NCBI GenBank assembly: GCA_965224845.1
Contig: CBDDAJ010000015.1
Location: forward strand, 1 to 64,000
From: Wocania_A sp965224845
Lineage (GTDB): Bacteria; Bacteroidota; Bacteroidia; Flavobacteriales; Flavobacteriaceae
DNA: 64,000 bases
Direction: 5' to 3'
Each line of letters begins with the position of its first letter. Positions within the stretch are counted from its first letter, which is position 1. The translations under genes and the position numbers were made by a program. This document shows positions 1-9,508 of the stretch, one piece after another. The notes beneath the pieces are model-generated. The model ran no database searches, had not been told where the DNA came from, and saw only the letters and a program-made list of their open reading frames with translations.

Positions 1-509
1 GATTAAGTGTTGATGCCTTTAAAAGTGTTAAAAAAGCACCCTTAATTATTGTACTTGATAATATTAGAAGCCTAAACAATATTGGTTCCGTTTTTAGAAC
101 AAGTGATGCCTTTTTAATTGAAAAAATTTACCTCTGTGGTATTACAGCAAAGCCGCCACATAAAGACATCCATAAAACGGCTTTAGGAAGTACCGAAACA
201 GTAGATTGGGAATATGTTGAAAACACCCTCGATTTAGTTAAAAAACTAAAAGCTGAAAATGTGAAAATTTGTTCTATAGAACAAGTTGAAAATGCCACTA
301 TGCTAAACGATTTTAAAGTTGAATCTAACACAAAATACGCTCTTGTTTTTGGCAACGAAGTAAAGGGTGTTGCACAGGATGTGGTTAGCAATAGTGATGT
401 TGTTATTGAAATCCCTCAATTTGGCACGAAACATTCTTTAAATATTTCTGTAAGTTGTGGCGTTGTGGTTTGGGATGTGTTTTCAAAGTTAGAAGTTAAT
501 ATAAAATAG
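1..509 (+). CDS. SpoU/TrmH-family RNA 2'-O-methyltransferase, C-terminal part
   Basis: The gene enters from the left edge, so only the last 168 residues are seen, read in the frame that starts at base 3. The three SpoU-family motifs are present: NNIGSVFRTSDAF near the start of the visible part, FGNEVKGV, and IPQFGTKHSLNISVS close to the C-terminus. These build the trefoil-knot fold that binds S-adenosylmethionine and methylates a ribose 2'-OH in rRNA or tRNA. Nothing here shows which RNA is the substrate. The product ends 41 bases before a same-strand methyltransferase gene. Family assignment is firm. A TrmH-like role is an inference. Confidence 0.9.
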   Translation, partial: LSVDAFKSVKKAPLIIVLDNIRSLNNIGSVFRTSDAFLIEKIYLCGITAKPPHKDIHKTALGSTETVDWEYVENTLDLVKKLKAENVKICSIEQVENATMLNDFKVESNTKYALVFGNEVKGVAQDVVSNSDVVIEIPQFGTKHSLNISVSCGVVVWDVFSKLEVNIK

Positions 510-519
510 CTTTGCTGTT

Positions 520-546
520 ATTTCGGTGCAGTCGAGAAATCTCATA
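520..546. repeat. Candidate dispersed intergenic element (TTTCGGTGCAGTCGAGAAATC type)
   Basis: The short spacer between the SpoU methylase and the next gene holds a TTTCGGTGCAGTCGAGAAAT sequence. It resembles the cttcgactgcgctcag-type fragments scattered between flavobacterial genes. Related pieces occur near 43,750 and 58,060 in this window. The similarity is partial, so the call is tentative. Confidence 0.3.
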
Positions 547-550
547 GATT

Positions 551-1210
551 ATGTCAAAAAAAACCAAAACCCCATGGCCCACAAAAGATGTAATGACCCA
601 GATTTACGACTTAAACCTTTGGGGTGGAAAAGGTTTTGATTTTTATTCCGGTGAAGGTTCACACCATCCAGAAATAATAAACCCTTATTTAGATGTTGTA
701 ACTGCATTTTTAAAATCTCAAAATAATGATTTAATGATTTGCGATTTAGGCTGCGGAGATTTTAATATTGGAAAGCACCTCACTAAACACGCCAAAAAAT
801 ATATTGCTATTGATATTGTTGATACACTAATTGAAAGAAACAAAGCTCTTTTTAAAAGAGATAACCTAGAGTTTTATTGTTTAGACATTGTAAAAGATAA
901 ACTACCAAAAGCAGACTGTGTTATTATACGTCAGGTTTTACAGCATTTATCTAACACCGAAATACAACATGTTTTAACAAAATTAAAAACATACAAATAC
1001 ATCATTCTAACCGAACATATTCCGCTGGGTAACTTTATTCCAAACCAAGACATTATTACTGGGCAAGGCATTAGACTAAAACAAAACAGTGGGGTTAATA
1101 TTTTAGAACCCCCTTTTAATTTTGAAATTAGAGAAGAAAAACAACTTGGAGCGCATATTCTAGAAATTAGAAAAGGGCGTATTGTAACGATGTTGTATAA
1201 AGTATTTTAA
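551..1210 (+). CDS. Class I SAM-dependent methyltransferase
   Basis: A 219-residue cytosolic protein with the glycine-rich SAM-binding motif I (CDLGCGDFNIGKHL, about residues 64-77). An acidic residue follows at the end of strand 2 (AIDIVD), and a later motif reads DCVIIRQVLQHL. These fix the Rossmann methyltransferase fold. The target cannot be read from the sequence. The gene lies just downstream of the SpoU methylase on the same strand and may share its transcript. The opposite-strand folK fusion ends 87 bases further on. Length is typical for a single-domain small-molecule or protein methylase. Confidence 0.75.
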   Translation: MSKKTKTPWPTKDVMTQIYDLNLWGGKGFDFYSGEGSHHPEIINPYLDVVTAFLKSQNNDLMICDLGCGDFNIGKHLTKHAKKYIAIDIVDTLIERNKALFKRDNLEFYCLDIVKDKLPKADCVIIRQVLQHLSNTEIQHVLTKLKTYKYIILTEHIPLGNFIPNQDIITGQGIRLKQNSGVNILEPPFNFEIREEKQLGAHILEIRKGRIVTMLYKVF

Positions 1211-1297
1211 AAAGCCTTATCTCTTTAAATGATTCTAAACTTAAAAAATTCAAACTTCTTATACCTAATCATAAGGACATTTACAATTCAAAAAAAA

Positions 1298-2428
1298 TTA
1301 CGCTCTACAAATCTCTTGCAAAATCCACAAATAATCTGTTCTATTTTCAATAAAATCTCTATCAGATATATCAATAATTTTCACATTAAAATCTTTTTGA
1401 GTTTTTAAAAACTCCAAATAGCCTGCATTAATTTTTTCTAAATAATCATCAGCTATATTTTGTTCGTAATCGCGTCCGCGCTTCTTAATATTTTGTTGTA
1501 AACGCTCTGTATTTTGATATAAATACACATACAATTCTGGCTTAGCAATGTCTTTATACATTAAATAAAACAACTTTCGGTATAAACTAAATTCGTCTTC
1601 TGCTAAAGTGATTTTTGAAAAAATGAGTGATTTAAATACGTCGTAATCACTCACAATAAAATCTTTAAACAAATCGAGCTGCGATAAATCATCCGAAATC
1701 TGCTGGTAGCGATCTGCCAGAAAAGACATCTCTAAAGTAAAAGCATAACGCTGTGCATCATCATAAAACTTAGGTAAAAACGGATTGTCTGCAAAGCGTT
1801 CTAAAATCAGTTTTGCATTAAAATCCTGAGCCATTTTAGTAGCTAAACTGGTTTTTCCTGCGCCTATATTCCCTTCAATAGCGATATAATTATACTTTGA
1901 AAAATCGTATGCTTTACTTGGGTTTTTTAACCAAATATTAATAGGCTCTAAAACCGACTCATCGTCACATTCATCTAATAAAACCGACACTTCTTTATCA
2001 ATCTTCGGGTGTTTCACTTTGGTTGCAATATCATTAAGTGGTTGTAATACAAACCTACGCTTCTCCATTTCCGGATGCGGTACTTGCAACTTTTTGGTTT
2101 CTATAATTTTATCTTCTGCAAAAATAATATCTAAATCAATGGTTCTTGCCTCATAGTTTGCTCCTTTTTTACGTGTGCGTCCTAAAGCCGTTTCGATAAA
2201 CAGTAGTTCCTTCAGTACAGTTTTTGGCAGCAAACTGGACTCTAAAACCAAACAACAGTTTAAAAAATCATCGCTATCAAATCCAAAAGCAGGCGATTTA
2301 TAAACTTTAGAAATGAGTTTAATAGTTCCTATTCTTGCATAAATAGCATCTATGGCATTTTGAAGGTTTTTAAACTTATCGCCCTTATTACTACCTAATG
2401 CGATATGAAATGTTGTTGGTTTTATCAT
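1298..2428 (-). CDS. folK: Bifunctional HPPK / deoxynucleoside kinase fusion
   Basis: A 376-residue two-domain enzyme. Residues 1 to about 160 are 6-hydroxymethyl-7,8-dihydropterin pyrophosphokinase (folate pathway): GSNKGD near residue 12, the metal-binding RTIDLDII at 95-102, and HPEMEKRRFVLQPL at 118-131. From about residue 180 a deoxynucleoside kinase domain follows. It has the P-loop GNIGAGKT at 186-193 and an arginine-rich lid (KKRGRDYEQN), and would phosphorylate deoxyadenosine or deoxyguanosine for salvage. The two domains join without a frame break, and similar fusions are known in Bacteroidota. It is divergent from the transporter gene, with 70 bases between start codons. Confidence 0.9.
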   Translation of the reverse strand: MIKPTTFHIALGSNKGDKFKNLQNAIDAIYARIGTIKLISKVYKSPAFGFDSDDFLNCCLVLESSLLPKTVLKELLFIETALGRTRKKGANYEARTIDLDIIFAEDKIIETKKLQVPHPEMEKRRFVLQPLNDIATKVKHPKIDKEVSVLLDECDDESVLEPINIWLKNPSKAYDFSKYNYIAIEGNIGAGKTSLATKMAQDFNAKLILERFADNPFLPKFYDDAQRYAFTLEMSFLADRYQQISDDLSQLDLFKDFIVSDYDVFKSLIFSKITLAEDEFSLYRKLFYLMYKDIAKPELYVYLYQNTERLQQNIKKRGRDYEQNIADDYLEKINAGYLEFLKTQKDFNVKIIDISDRDFIENRTDYLWILQEICRA

Positions 2429-2498
2429 AGAGAAAGCAAAATAACTAAAACAATTTTTAATCCTTTATATTTACAAGACGTATTTATTCACAATTTAT

Positions 2499-3245
2499 AT
2501 GACTTTAAAAGATAAACTTGCTGCACAGCGTATTTATATCCTTTTAGGAGCCTTATTTATAACGTCATTGGTAGTTTCGAATCTGATTTTCCAGAAATTC
2601 TTTTATTGGTATCCTTTAGATGTGGAGATTTTTGGAAGTAAACTTTTTGAGATTTCGGTTGGTATTTTACCTTATCCCATTACCTTTTTAATTACCGATT
2701 TAATCAGTGAAATATATGGTAAAAAACGTGCTAATGATATTGTGGTAGTTGGAATTTTTGCTTCGATTTTTTCACTTTTAATAATCTATGTAGCAGATAA
2801 TGTTCCTGCAACCTCGTGGTCTCATGTAAATGATAATACATTTAATCATGTGTTTGGCAATTCAATTATTGCTGTTTTTGCAAGTATGCTTACCTATTTA
2901 TTTGCACAATTTGTAGATATTCAAATTTATCATTTCTGGAAGCGTCTAACTAAAGGCAAACATTTATGGCTAAGAAATAATTTTTCAACCTGGTTTTCCC
3001 AATTTGTAGACACACTTTCAATTGTGACCCTACTTAGCTATTTTGGGATTTTAGATTGGGTAAATTTTAAAGGTTTATTAATAAGTGGATTTCTATTTAA
3101 GGTTATAGTAGCAGCTTGCGACACCCCATTTTTATATTTAGGTGTTTATTTATTCAGAAAACGTTTTAACTTAAAAGTAAATGAAGAGATTAACCTTTTA
3201 GAAGGTGGTAATGTAATAGATAACATGGGTAAAGATGCTCTATAA
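2499..3245 (+). CDS. Queuosine precursor transporter (VUT family)
   Basis: A 248-residue inner-membrane protein with about six hydrophobic helices and the family signature DLISEIYGKKRA after the second helix. VUT/YhhQ proteins import 7-deazaguanine precursors of the tRNA base queuosine. The later FSTWFSQFVDTLSIV segment is the usual second conserved region, with the Q and D residues found in this family. No queuosine enzymes lie beside it, so the substrate rests on family membership. Confidence 0.85.
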   Translation: MTLKDKLAAQRIYILLGALFITSLVVSNLIFQKFFYWYPLDVEIFGSKLFEISVGILPYPITFLITDLISEIYGKKRANDIVVVGIFASIFSLLIIYVADNVPATSWSHVNDNTFNHVFGNSIIAVFASMLTYLFAQFVDIQIYHFWKRLTKGKHLWLRNNFSTWFSQFVDTLSIVTLLSYFGILDWVNFKGLLISGFLFKVIVAACDTPFLYLGVYLFRKRFNLKVNEEINLLEGGNVIDNMGKDAL

Positions 3246-3324
3246 CACACAATAATTAGCATTAGTTTCAACTTTTAGCATCATTTTTGCGTATATAAAC
3301 TAACAACATCTATTTAGTAAAATT

Positions 3325-3347
3325 CTAGCCTTTGCTGGAATGACAAA
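3325..3347. repeat. Candidate dispersed intergenic element (CTTTGCTGGAATGACA type)
   Basis: The spacer before the AsmA gene contains CTAGCCTTTGCTGGAATGACA. A diverged copy, CAGCTTTCGCTGGAACGACA, lies at 14,927-14,946 upstream of trigger factor. Fragments of this kind are common between flavobacterial genes. The unit ends a few bases before the AsmA start, so it may form part of that gene's leader. Confidence 0.4.
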
Positions 3348-3356
3348 ATTTTGTTT

Positions 3357-6026
3357 ATGAAAAAAGTTTTTAAAATTATTGGTATTACATTCCTTATTAT
3401 CATTGCGCTTTTAATCGCTATTCCTTTCACTTTTCAAGGGCAAATTAAAGACATGATTAAACGTTTTATTAACCAAAATGTTAATGCCAAGGTAGAATTT
3501 AGCGATGTAAGCTTAAGCTTTATTAGTAGCTTCCCACAAGCAAAGGTTAGTGTTAGTGATTTGGTAATTACGAATTTTGAACCCTTTAAAGATGAAACTT
3601 TAGCTACCGCGAAAAACATTTCATTCACCATGCCTATAAAAGAATTATTTAAAAAGGCTGATGAAGCCCCTATTACAGTAAATTCAATCGATATAGACGA
3701 AGCATTGTTAACTTTAAAAACAAACAAATTTGGTGATGCTAATTACCATATTACTAAAGCAGATGAAACGACTCCAAACGAAACCGAAACGAGTAGTTTT
3801 TCATTTAATCTTGAAGATTACAGTATTGACAATAGTGCACTAACATATCTGGATGAAGCGTCAAACACCTTAATTCATGTTTCAGAATTAAATCACGAAG
3901 GGCATGGCATTTTTTCGGCAAAAAACTCAGAATTAGATACTAAAAGCAAAGCTAATATTAGTATTACCATTGACAGCACAAACTATTTAAGCAACAATCC
4001 TGTAAAACTAGATGCTTTAATCGGGTTAGATTTAAATAGCAGCAAATATACTTTTAAAGAAAACAGAGGCTTTATAAACGATTTGCCCCTAGAATTTCAA
4101 GGTTACTTACAGCAACTTGAAAACGGACAAGACATAGACATTACTTTTAAAAATCCAGAATCAGACTTTAAAAGTTTCTTAGCCGTTATCCCTAAAGCAT
4201 ATTCTAAAAATATTGAAGATGTACAAACCACCGGCGACTTTAAAGTAAATGGAATAATAAAAGGCTTAGTTTCTGAAGAAACCATACCTCATTTAGATAT
4301 TAATATCGCTTCAAATAATGCCTCGTTTAAATATCCTAACTTACCAAAACGCGTTAGTAATATTTCCATAAACACCTCCATAAAAAACACAACTGGAAAT
4401 GCTGATGACACTTATGTAGATATTCAAAAATTAAACTTTAAAATTGATGACGATATCTTTAAATCTTCTGCAACTTTAAAAAACATTACAAAAAACATGT
4501 TGGTTAATGCTAATATTGATGGGGTTTTAAACTTAGCAAATATTACCAAGGTATATCCTATTGAGTTAGAAAACGCATTAAGTGGTATTTTAAAGGGTAA
4601 AATTAATACGGCTTTCGATATGAAAGCTATTGAGACCAATGCTTATGAGCGCATTAAAAATACTGGCTCTGCTAGTATTACCGATTTTGTGTTTTCTTCA
4701 GAAGACATTGTAAACCCTATTCATATTTCCACCGCTTACATGACGTTTAACCCCGAAAAGGTCTCGTTAAATAGTTTTAAAGCAAAAACAGGTGATAGTG
4801 ACTTAAATGCTACCGGAACTATAAAAAATTTATTAGGCTTTTTACTGAGTGACAACACCTTACAAGGTAATTTTAATGTAAATGCCAATATGTTTAAAGT
4901 GAGTGATTTTATGACAGAAGACAGCGAAGCCTCAGAAAATAAAACCACCTCAGATAGTGAATCTTTAAAAATCCCGGCCTTTTTAAACTGCTCTATAAAT
5001 GCGAATGCAAAAACAGTGATTTACGATAACTTAAGCTTAAAAAATGTAAAGGGCATCCTGCTGATAAAAGATCAGCAAGCCACAATAAAAGATATGACAT
5101 CTAACATCTTTGATGGGGCTTTATCAATAGCAGGAGACGTATCTACAAAAAAAGAAACACCCACCTTTAATTTAAATTTAGGCGCTAACGGGTTTGATAT
5201 TGCGGAGTCTTTTAAAGACCTGGAATTACTTAAAAATTTAGCTCCGATTGCAAAGCTTTTAGATGGAAAGTTAAACACAAGCATTAATTTATCTGGAAGT
5301 TTAGATCAAACGTTTTCTCTAAACTTCAATAGTGTTTCTGGCGATGCCTTTGCAGAATTATTGGCCACAAAAATTAGTAAAAGCAATAGTGGTTTAATTC
5401 ATAAATTGGAAAGTGCTATAACTTTTATAGATTTTGATAAGTTAGACCTAAACGATTTAAAAACTAAACTGGAATTTGCAAACGGACAGGTAAGTGTAAA
5501 ACCTTTTCAATTAAAATACGAAGATATTATTATCGATATTTCCGGATCTCATGGTTTTGATAAAACATTAAGCTATAATGCTATTTTTAATGTCCCTGCA
5601 AAATATTTAGGCAGTGATATAAATCAATTAATTGGAAAAATTGATACCGAAGAGGCTAAAAACATCTCCATTCCTGTAACAGCAAGTATAAGTGGCACTT
5701 ATACTAGTCCAACAGTAAAAACTGATTTATCCAGCGGCATTAATAACTTAACAAAACAACTTATTGAAATAGAAAAACAAAGGCTGCTAAACCAAGGTAA
5801 AGACAAGGTTAAAGATTTAATTGGTGATGTTATTGGTAATAACCAAACTAAGACAGACTCTTTAAAAAAAGAACAAGAAAATACCGTAAAAGATGTTTTG
5901 GGCGATATTATTAAAGGTAACAAAACACCATCAGATTCTGCTAAAACCAGCACTTCTAATGCCGTTAAAAATGCGCTTGGTGGCCTATTAGGAAATAAAA
6001 AGAAGAAAGAAGACACAATTAATTAG
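3357..6026 (+). CDS. AsmA-like envelope protein
   Basis: An 889-residue protein with one N-terminal membrane helix (about residues 5-25) followed by a long periplasmic, beta-rich region typical of AsmA/TamB-like proteins, which are thought to help move lipids to, or maintain, the outer membrane. I start it at ATG 3357; an in-frame TTG two codons earlier is less likely. The conserved AsmA segments are at the N-terminus (IKDMIKRFINQNVNAKVEFSDVS region) and in the last third. The final 80 residues are polar and contain three related units (KVKDLIGDVIGN, TVKDVLGDIIKGN, AVKNALGGLLGN), each followed by a lysine/serine/aspartate linker. Confidence 0.8.
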   Translation: MKKVFKIIGITFLIIIALLIAIPFTFQGQIKDMIKRFINQNVNAKVEFSDVSLSFISSFPQAKVSVSDLVITNFEPFKDETLATAKNISFTMPIKELFKKADEAPITVNSIDIDEALLTLKTNKFGDANYHITKADETTPNETETSSFSFNLEDYSIDNSALTYLDEASNTLIHVSELNHEGHGIFSAKNSELDTKSKANISITIDSTNYLSNNPVKLDALIGLDLNSSKYTFKENRGFINDLPLEFQGYLQQLENGQDIDITFKNPESDFKSFLAVIPKAYSKNIEDVQTTGDFKVNGIIKGLVSEETIPHLDINIASNNASFKYPNLPKRVSNISINTSIKNTTGNADDTYVDIQKLNFKIDDDIFKSSATLKNITKNMLVNANIDGVLNLANITKVYPIELENALSGILKGKINTAFDMKAIETNAYERIKNTGSASITDFVFSSEDIVNPIHISTAYMTFNPEKVSLNSFKAKTGDSDLNATGTIKNLLGFLLSDNTLQGNFNVNANMFKVSDFMTEDSEASENKTTSDSESLKIPAFLNCSINANAKTVIYDNLSLKNVKGILLIKDQQATIKDMTSNIFDGALSIAGDVSTKKETPTFNLNLGANGFDIAESFKDLELLKNLAPIAKLLDGKLNTSINLSGSLDQTFSLNFNSVSGDAFAELLATKISKSNSGLIHKLESAITFIDFDKLDLNDLKTKLEFANGQVSVKPFQLKYEDIIIDISGSHGFDKTLSYNAIFNVPAKYLGSDINQLIGKIDTEEAKNISIPVTASISGTYTSPTVKTDLSSGINNLTKQLIEIEKQRLLNQGKDKVKDLIGDVIGNNQTKTDSLKKEQENTVKDVLGDIIKGNKTPSDSAKTSTSNAVKNALGGLLGNKKKKEDTIN

Positions 6027-6100
6027 GTTTTCATAATAAAAAATCTAAACTTTGTCATCCTTTTTAAGAAGTCCTTAAAAAAGCAAAATAAGTTATATTT

Positions 6101-6295
6101 ATGTTAAAGATTATAGTTAAAGATGGTGAAAACATCGAGAGAGCTCTAAAACGCTACAAAAGAAAACACAGAAATATTAAAGTGATGCAAAATTTAAGAG
6201 ATGGGCAGTTTTTTACAAAACCATCGGTCAAGCGTCGTCGTGAAATACAAAAAGCTGCGTACATTCAAAATTTAAGAGATCAAGAAGAAATTTAG
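6101..6295 (+). CDS. rpsU: 30S ribosomal protein bS21
   Basis: A 64-residue, highly basic protein that matches bS21 along its length: it starts MLKIIVKDGENIERALKRYK and carries the arginine-rich KPSVKRRREIQKA segment. It belongs to the small ribosomal subunit near the anti-Shine-Dalgarno end of 16S rRNA. It is a single-gene unit ended by a strong hairpin directly downstream. Length is normal for Bacteroidota. Confidence 0.97.
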   Translation: MLKIIVKDGENIERALKRYKRKHRNIKVMQNLRDGQFFTKPSVKRRREIQKAAYIQNLRDQEEI

Positions 6296-6320
6296 TTTCT
6301 TATACTAATACATATATATA

Positions 6321-6360
6321 AATCCCAATTACATAATATGTAATTGGGATTATATTTTTG
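6321..6360 (+). terminator. Rho-independent terminator after rpsU
   Basis: Long perfect inverted repeat (AATCCCAATTACAT / ATGTAATTGGGATT) with a two-base loop, followed by TATATTTTTG. It sits 26 bases after the rpsU stop and before the LysE gene. Confidence 0.75.
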
Positions 6361-6393
6361 TAAGCTTTTATAATCTTACACCACAAAAAGATT

Positions 6394-7017
6394 ATGATTT
6401 TAGTTTACTTTCTTATAGGAATATTTGCTTCTATACTAAGTGCCTTACCTCTTGGCGCTTCAAACATTGCTGTAATAAACACTACATTAAAGCAGAATGC
6501 TAATCAAGCTTTTAAAATTGCCATAACTGCTGGAATAGCCGAAGTTATCTTATCATATTATGCTTTACACTGTAATGTGGTAGTTAAAGATTTTTTTAAT
6601 AATAATGTATGGGTTCAGGTTTTTATAACTGTTTTATTATTAGCAATTGGCGTGTTTTTGTTCTTTAAAAAAGACACTAAAAAATTCCCTAAGCAAAGAA
6701 AGCTTACACAGTCAAAATACATCATGGGGTTTATACTTGGTTTGGTAAATCCGCCTGTACTAATTTATTGGGTTCTTGTTTATGGGTTTATAAATAATAA
6801 CCATATTATGCTATCGCTTAAATCATCATTCGGGGTATTATTTTTATTCTTTACCGGTATTTACCTGGGCAAATTACTAACACTTTATTTTTACAGTAGG
6901 TTTAGTTTAATCATTAAGAAAAAAACTAAAAGCATAAATTTAGTAGTTAATAAATTTACAGGTGCCCTATTAGTTATAATTGGCATTGTTCAAATGATTA
7001 ATATATACTCCTTTTAG
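6394..7017 (+). CDS. LysE-family membrane exporter
   Basis: A 207-residue protein of about six membrane helices with the LysE/RhtB-type N-terminus (SALPLGASNIAVINTTLKQ) and a conserved later segment GFILGLVNPPVLIYWV. The family exports amino acids or related small molecules. No substrate can be read from the sequence. Its last four bases overlap the convergent DUF2797 gene. Confidence 0.8.
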   Translation: MILVYFLIGIFASILSALPLGASNIAVINTTLKQNANQAFKIAITAGIAEVILSYYALHCNVVVKDFFNNNVWVQVFITVLLLAIGVFLFFKKDTKKFPKQRKLTQSKYIMGFILGLVNPPVLIYWVLVYGFINNNHIMLSLKSSFGVLFLFFTGIYLGKLLTLYFYSRFSLIIKKKTKSINLVVNKFTGALLVIIGIVQMINIYSF

Positions 7018-7808
7018 TTAATAGAAATATTAACCACTAAACCTTCATTAGCACGAATATTAAAAACAGTTTCATCTTCAAAAATTAAGTACTGGCCTTT
7101 AATTCCAACAAGTTTTCCAGAATATTGCTGTTGCTTAACAATGTTTAAGCTTTTTGGCTTTTCCGGGTATTTATAAACAGGAAATTCCAAATTGGTTTCA
7201 GTATTGTTCTCAATAAAATAATCTATTGCTTCATCAGGAATATATTGCTTTAAGCGATCTCTCCATTCAGCTAAATTTTCATCCTCAATCTCATTTTTAA
7301 GCATTTTTCGCCAATTCGTTTTATCTGCTACATAATCTTTTAAAGCCACTTCGGTAATACCAGCAAGATAACGATTTGGCACCTCAACAATTTCAATAGC
7401 TTCATGAGCGCCTTGATCTATCCAGCGCGTAGGCACTTGTTGTTTTCTTGTAACACCAACTTTTACATTACTGGAATTTGCTAAATACACAATATGCGGT
7501 TGCAATTGTACTTGCTTTTCAAATTCTAAATCACGATCTTCTTTACCTAAATGAGCCGTACTTAATTCGGGACGCATAATCCAATCTGCTGCCTGTGGTA
7601 CATCATAAAAACATTGCTTATCAAAACCTTGCCTGTAAATTGGTTTATCTAACCCGCAATTTAAACATTGGTATTTAACAAATTGTATGCTAATGCTTTT
7701 ATTTAGTAACTGATTCATATTCAAAAAATCATTTTCAAATACTAAGAAATATTGAATAGGTTGCGAAAACTCAGTTTCCATTTTTGTTAAAACGCCTTGG
7801 TAGTTCAT
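7014..7808 (-). CDS. DUF2797 domain protein
   Basis: A 264-residue protein matching DUF2797. A cysteine cluster (CLNCG, then QCFYDVPQAADW about 20 residues later) looks like a metal-binding knuckle. Next is IVYLANSSNVKVGVTR followed by PTRWIDQGA, which resembles the core of GIY-YIG nuclease-like folds. That resemblance is my inference. The C-terminal part (GKLVGIKGQYLIFED) is a small beta domain. Function is unknown. It overlaps the LysE gene tail to tail by four bases and is divergent from the GH3 gene, with 43 bases between their starts. Confidence 0.8.
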   Translation of the reverse strand: MNYQGVLTKMETEFSQPIQYFLVFENDFLNMNQLLNKSISIQFVKYQCLNCGLDKPIYRQGFDKQCFYDVPQAADWIMRPELSTAHLGKEDRDLEFEKQVQLQPHIVYLANSSNVKVGVTRKQQVPTRWIDQGAHEAIEIVEVPNRYLAGITEVALKDYVADKTNWRKMLKNEIEDENLAEWRDRLKQYIPDEAIDYFIENNTETNLEFPVYKYPEKPKSLNIVKQQQYSGKLVGIKGQYLIFEDETVFNIRANEGLVVNISIN

Positions 7809-7851
7809 AAAAAAAAGTCTTATTTTTAAGAACTTTAAAGATAAAATAAAT

Positions 7852-9373
7852 ATGCCAATTCCTTTAGTAAATTCTATTGCTTCTTGGTTTTTAAAAAAAC
7901 GATTTCATCAAATTGAATTGTTTTTAAAATACCCTAACGAAGTACAAAATGAATTACTTTTAAATCTTATAGACACGGCTAAAGACACCGAAATTGGAAA
8001 ACAATACGATTTTGCATCTATCACAAATTACAAAACGTTTGCTGAACGGATTCCAATAAAAAACTACGAAGGTTGGCAAGATATCATAGAGCGCTCCCGA
8101 AGGGGGGAAACCAATATTTTTTGGCCAAGTCCTATAAAATGGTTTGCCAAGTCTAGTGGCACTACTAATGCTAAAAGCAAGTTTATCCCAGTAAGCTTAG
8201 AATCTTTAGAAGATTGCCATTATGCAGCGGGAAAAGATTTATTATGTATGTATCTTAACAATAATGAGGATTCGCAATTATTTACAGGAAAGAGTTTGCG
8301 CTTGGGAGGAAGCAAAGAATTGTACAAAGAAAACGGTACTATTTTTGGTGACTTATCGGCTATTTTAATTGATAATATGCCATTTTGGGCAGAGTTTAGC
8401 AGTACGCCAAGTAATAAAGTTTCGTTAATGAGCGATTGGGAATATAAAATGCAGGCTATTGTAGACGAAACTATTAATGAAAATGTTACCAGCTTTAGCT
8501 GGCGTACCTTCCTGGATGCTCGTTTTATTAAATAACGTATTGGAAACCACTGGAAAACAAAACTTACATGAGGTTTGGCCTAACTTAGAGGTTTACTTTC
8601 ATGGCGGTGTGAGTTTTACACCCTATAAAAGATCAGTACAAAAAAAATACTACCTAAAAACAACTTCAAGTATTACGAAATTTATAATGCTTCGGAAGGC
8701 TTTTTTGCTATTCAAGATCAAAATAATTCAAGTGAGTTATTATTAATGCTGGATTATGGCATTTTTTATGAATTTATTCCTATGAATATTTATGCCTCAT
8801 CAGAAGAATACGCTATTCCGTTGAGTGAAGTTAAACTTAACCAAAATTATGCGGTTATTATTACCACAAATGCAGGTTTATGGGCGCTATAAAATTGGCG
8901 ATACTGTTAGATTTACATCTTTAAAAGCCATATAGAATAAAAGTTTCAGGAAGAACGAAACATCATATTAATGTTTTTGGTGAAGAGCTAAATTATTGAA
9001 AATGCCGAAGATGCATTAAAAAAAAGTTTGTAAGCGTACAAAAGCAGAAATAGTAGATTATACCGCAGCACCTATTTTTATGAAAGATAAAGAAAAAGGT
9101 GCACACGAATGGCTTATTGAATTTAAAACCCCTCCAAAAGACCTTAACTATTTTAATGAATTATTTGATAATGCTTTAAAATCTTTAAATTCAGATTACG
9201 AGGCCAAGCGTTATAACAACTTAACGCTTAATAAGCCTAAAATACATATAGCTCGACAACAACTATTTTATGATTGGCTAAAGCAAAACGATAAATTAGG
9301 CGGGCAACATAAAATACCTAGACTTTCTAATACCAGAGACTACATGGACGATTTATTAAGTTTAAACTCTTAA
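7852..9373 (+). pseudogene. GH3 auxin-responsive-promoter-family protein, reading frame interrupted by seven added bases
   Basis: The start (MPIPLVNSIASWFLKKRFHQ) and the end (...RDYMDDLLSLNS) belong to one GH3-family acyl-adenylate-forming protein. Its middle runs through all three frames. Each break is explained by one extra base, near 8503, 8627, 8647, 8884, 8926, 8993 and 9025. Removing seven bases from 1,522 gives 505 codons (504 residues), the usual length for bacterial GH3 proteins. Recognisable parts include the ATP-binding AKSSGTTNAKSKFIP segment, LAGVPSWM, and GLWRYKIGDTVRF in corrected frame. The product would be cytosolic; its substrate is unknown. Because every break is an insertion, as in the next two genes, I think the gene is probably intact in the organism. 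Confidence 0.8.
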
Positions 9374-9508
9374 TCTACAAACACCAAAAGGACATTGAAA
9401 AACAATTACTTAACGAATTAAACTGCGATTGGTCTAGTAAATTTCATTTTATCTTAGGGGTAACAATTATTTTTGAAAAACTAATTAATCTTAAACCTCT
9501 CTCATACA

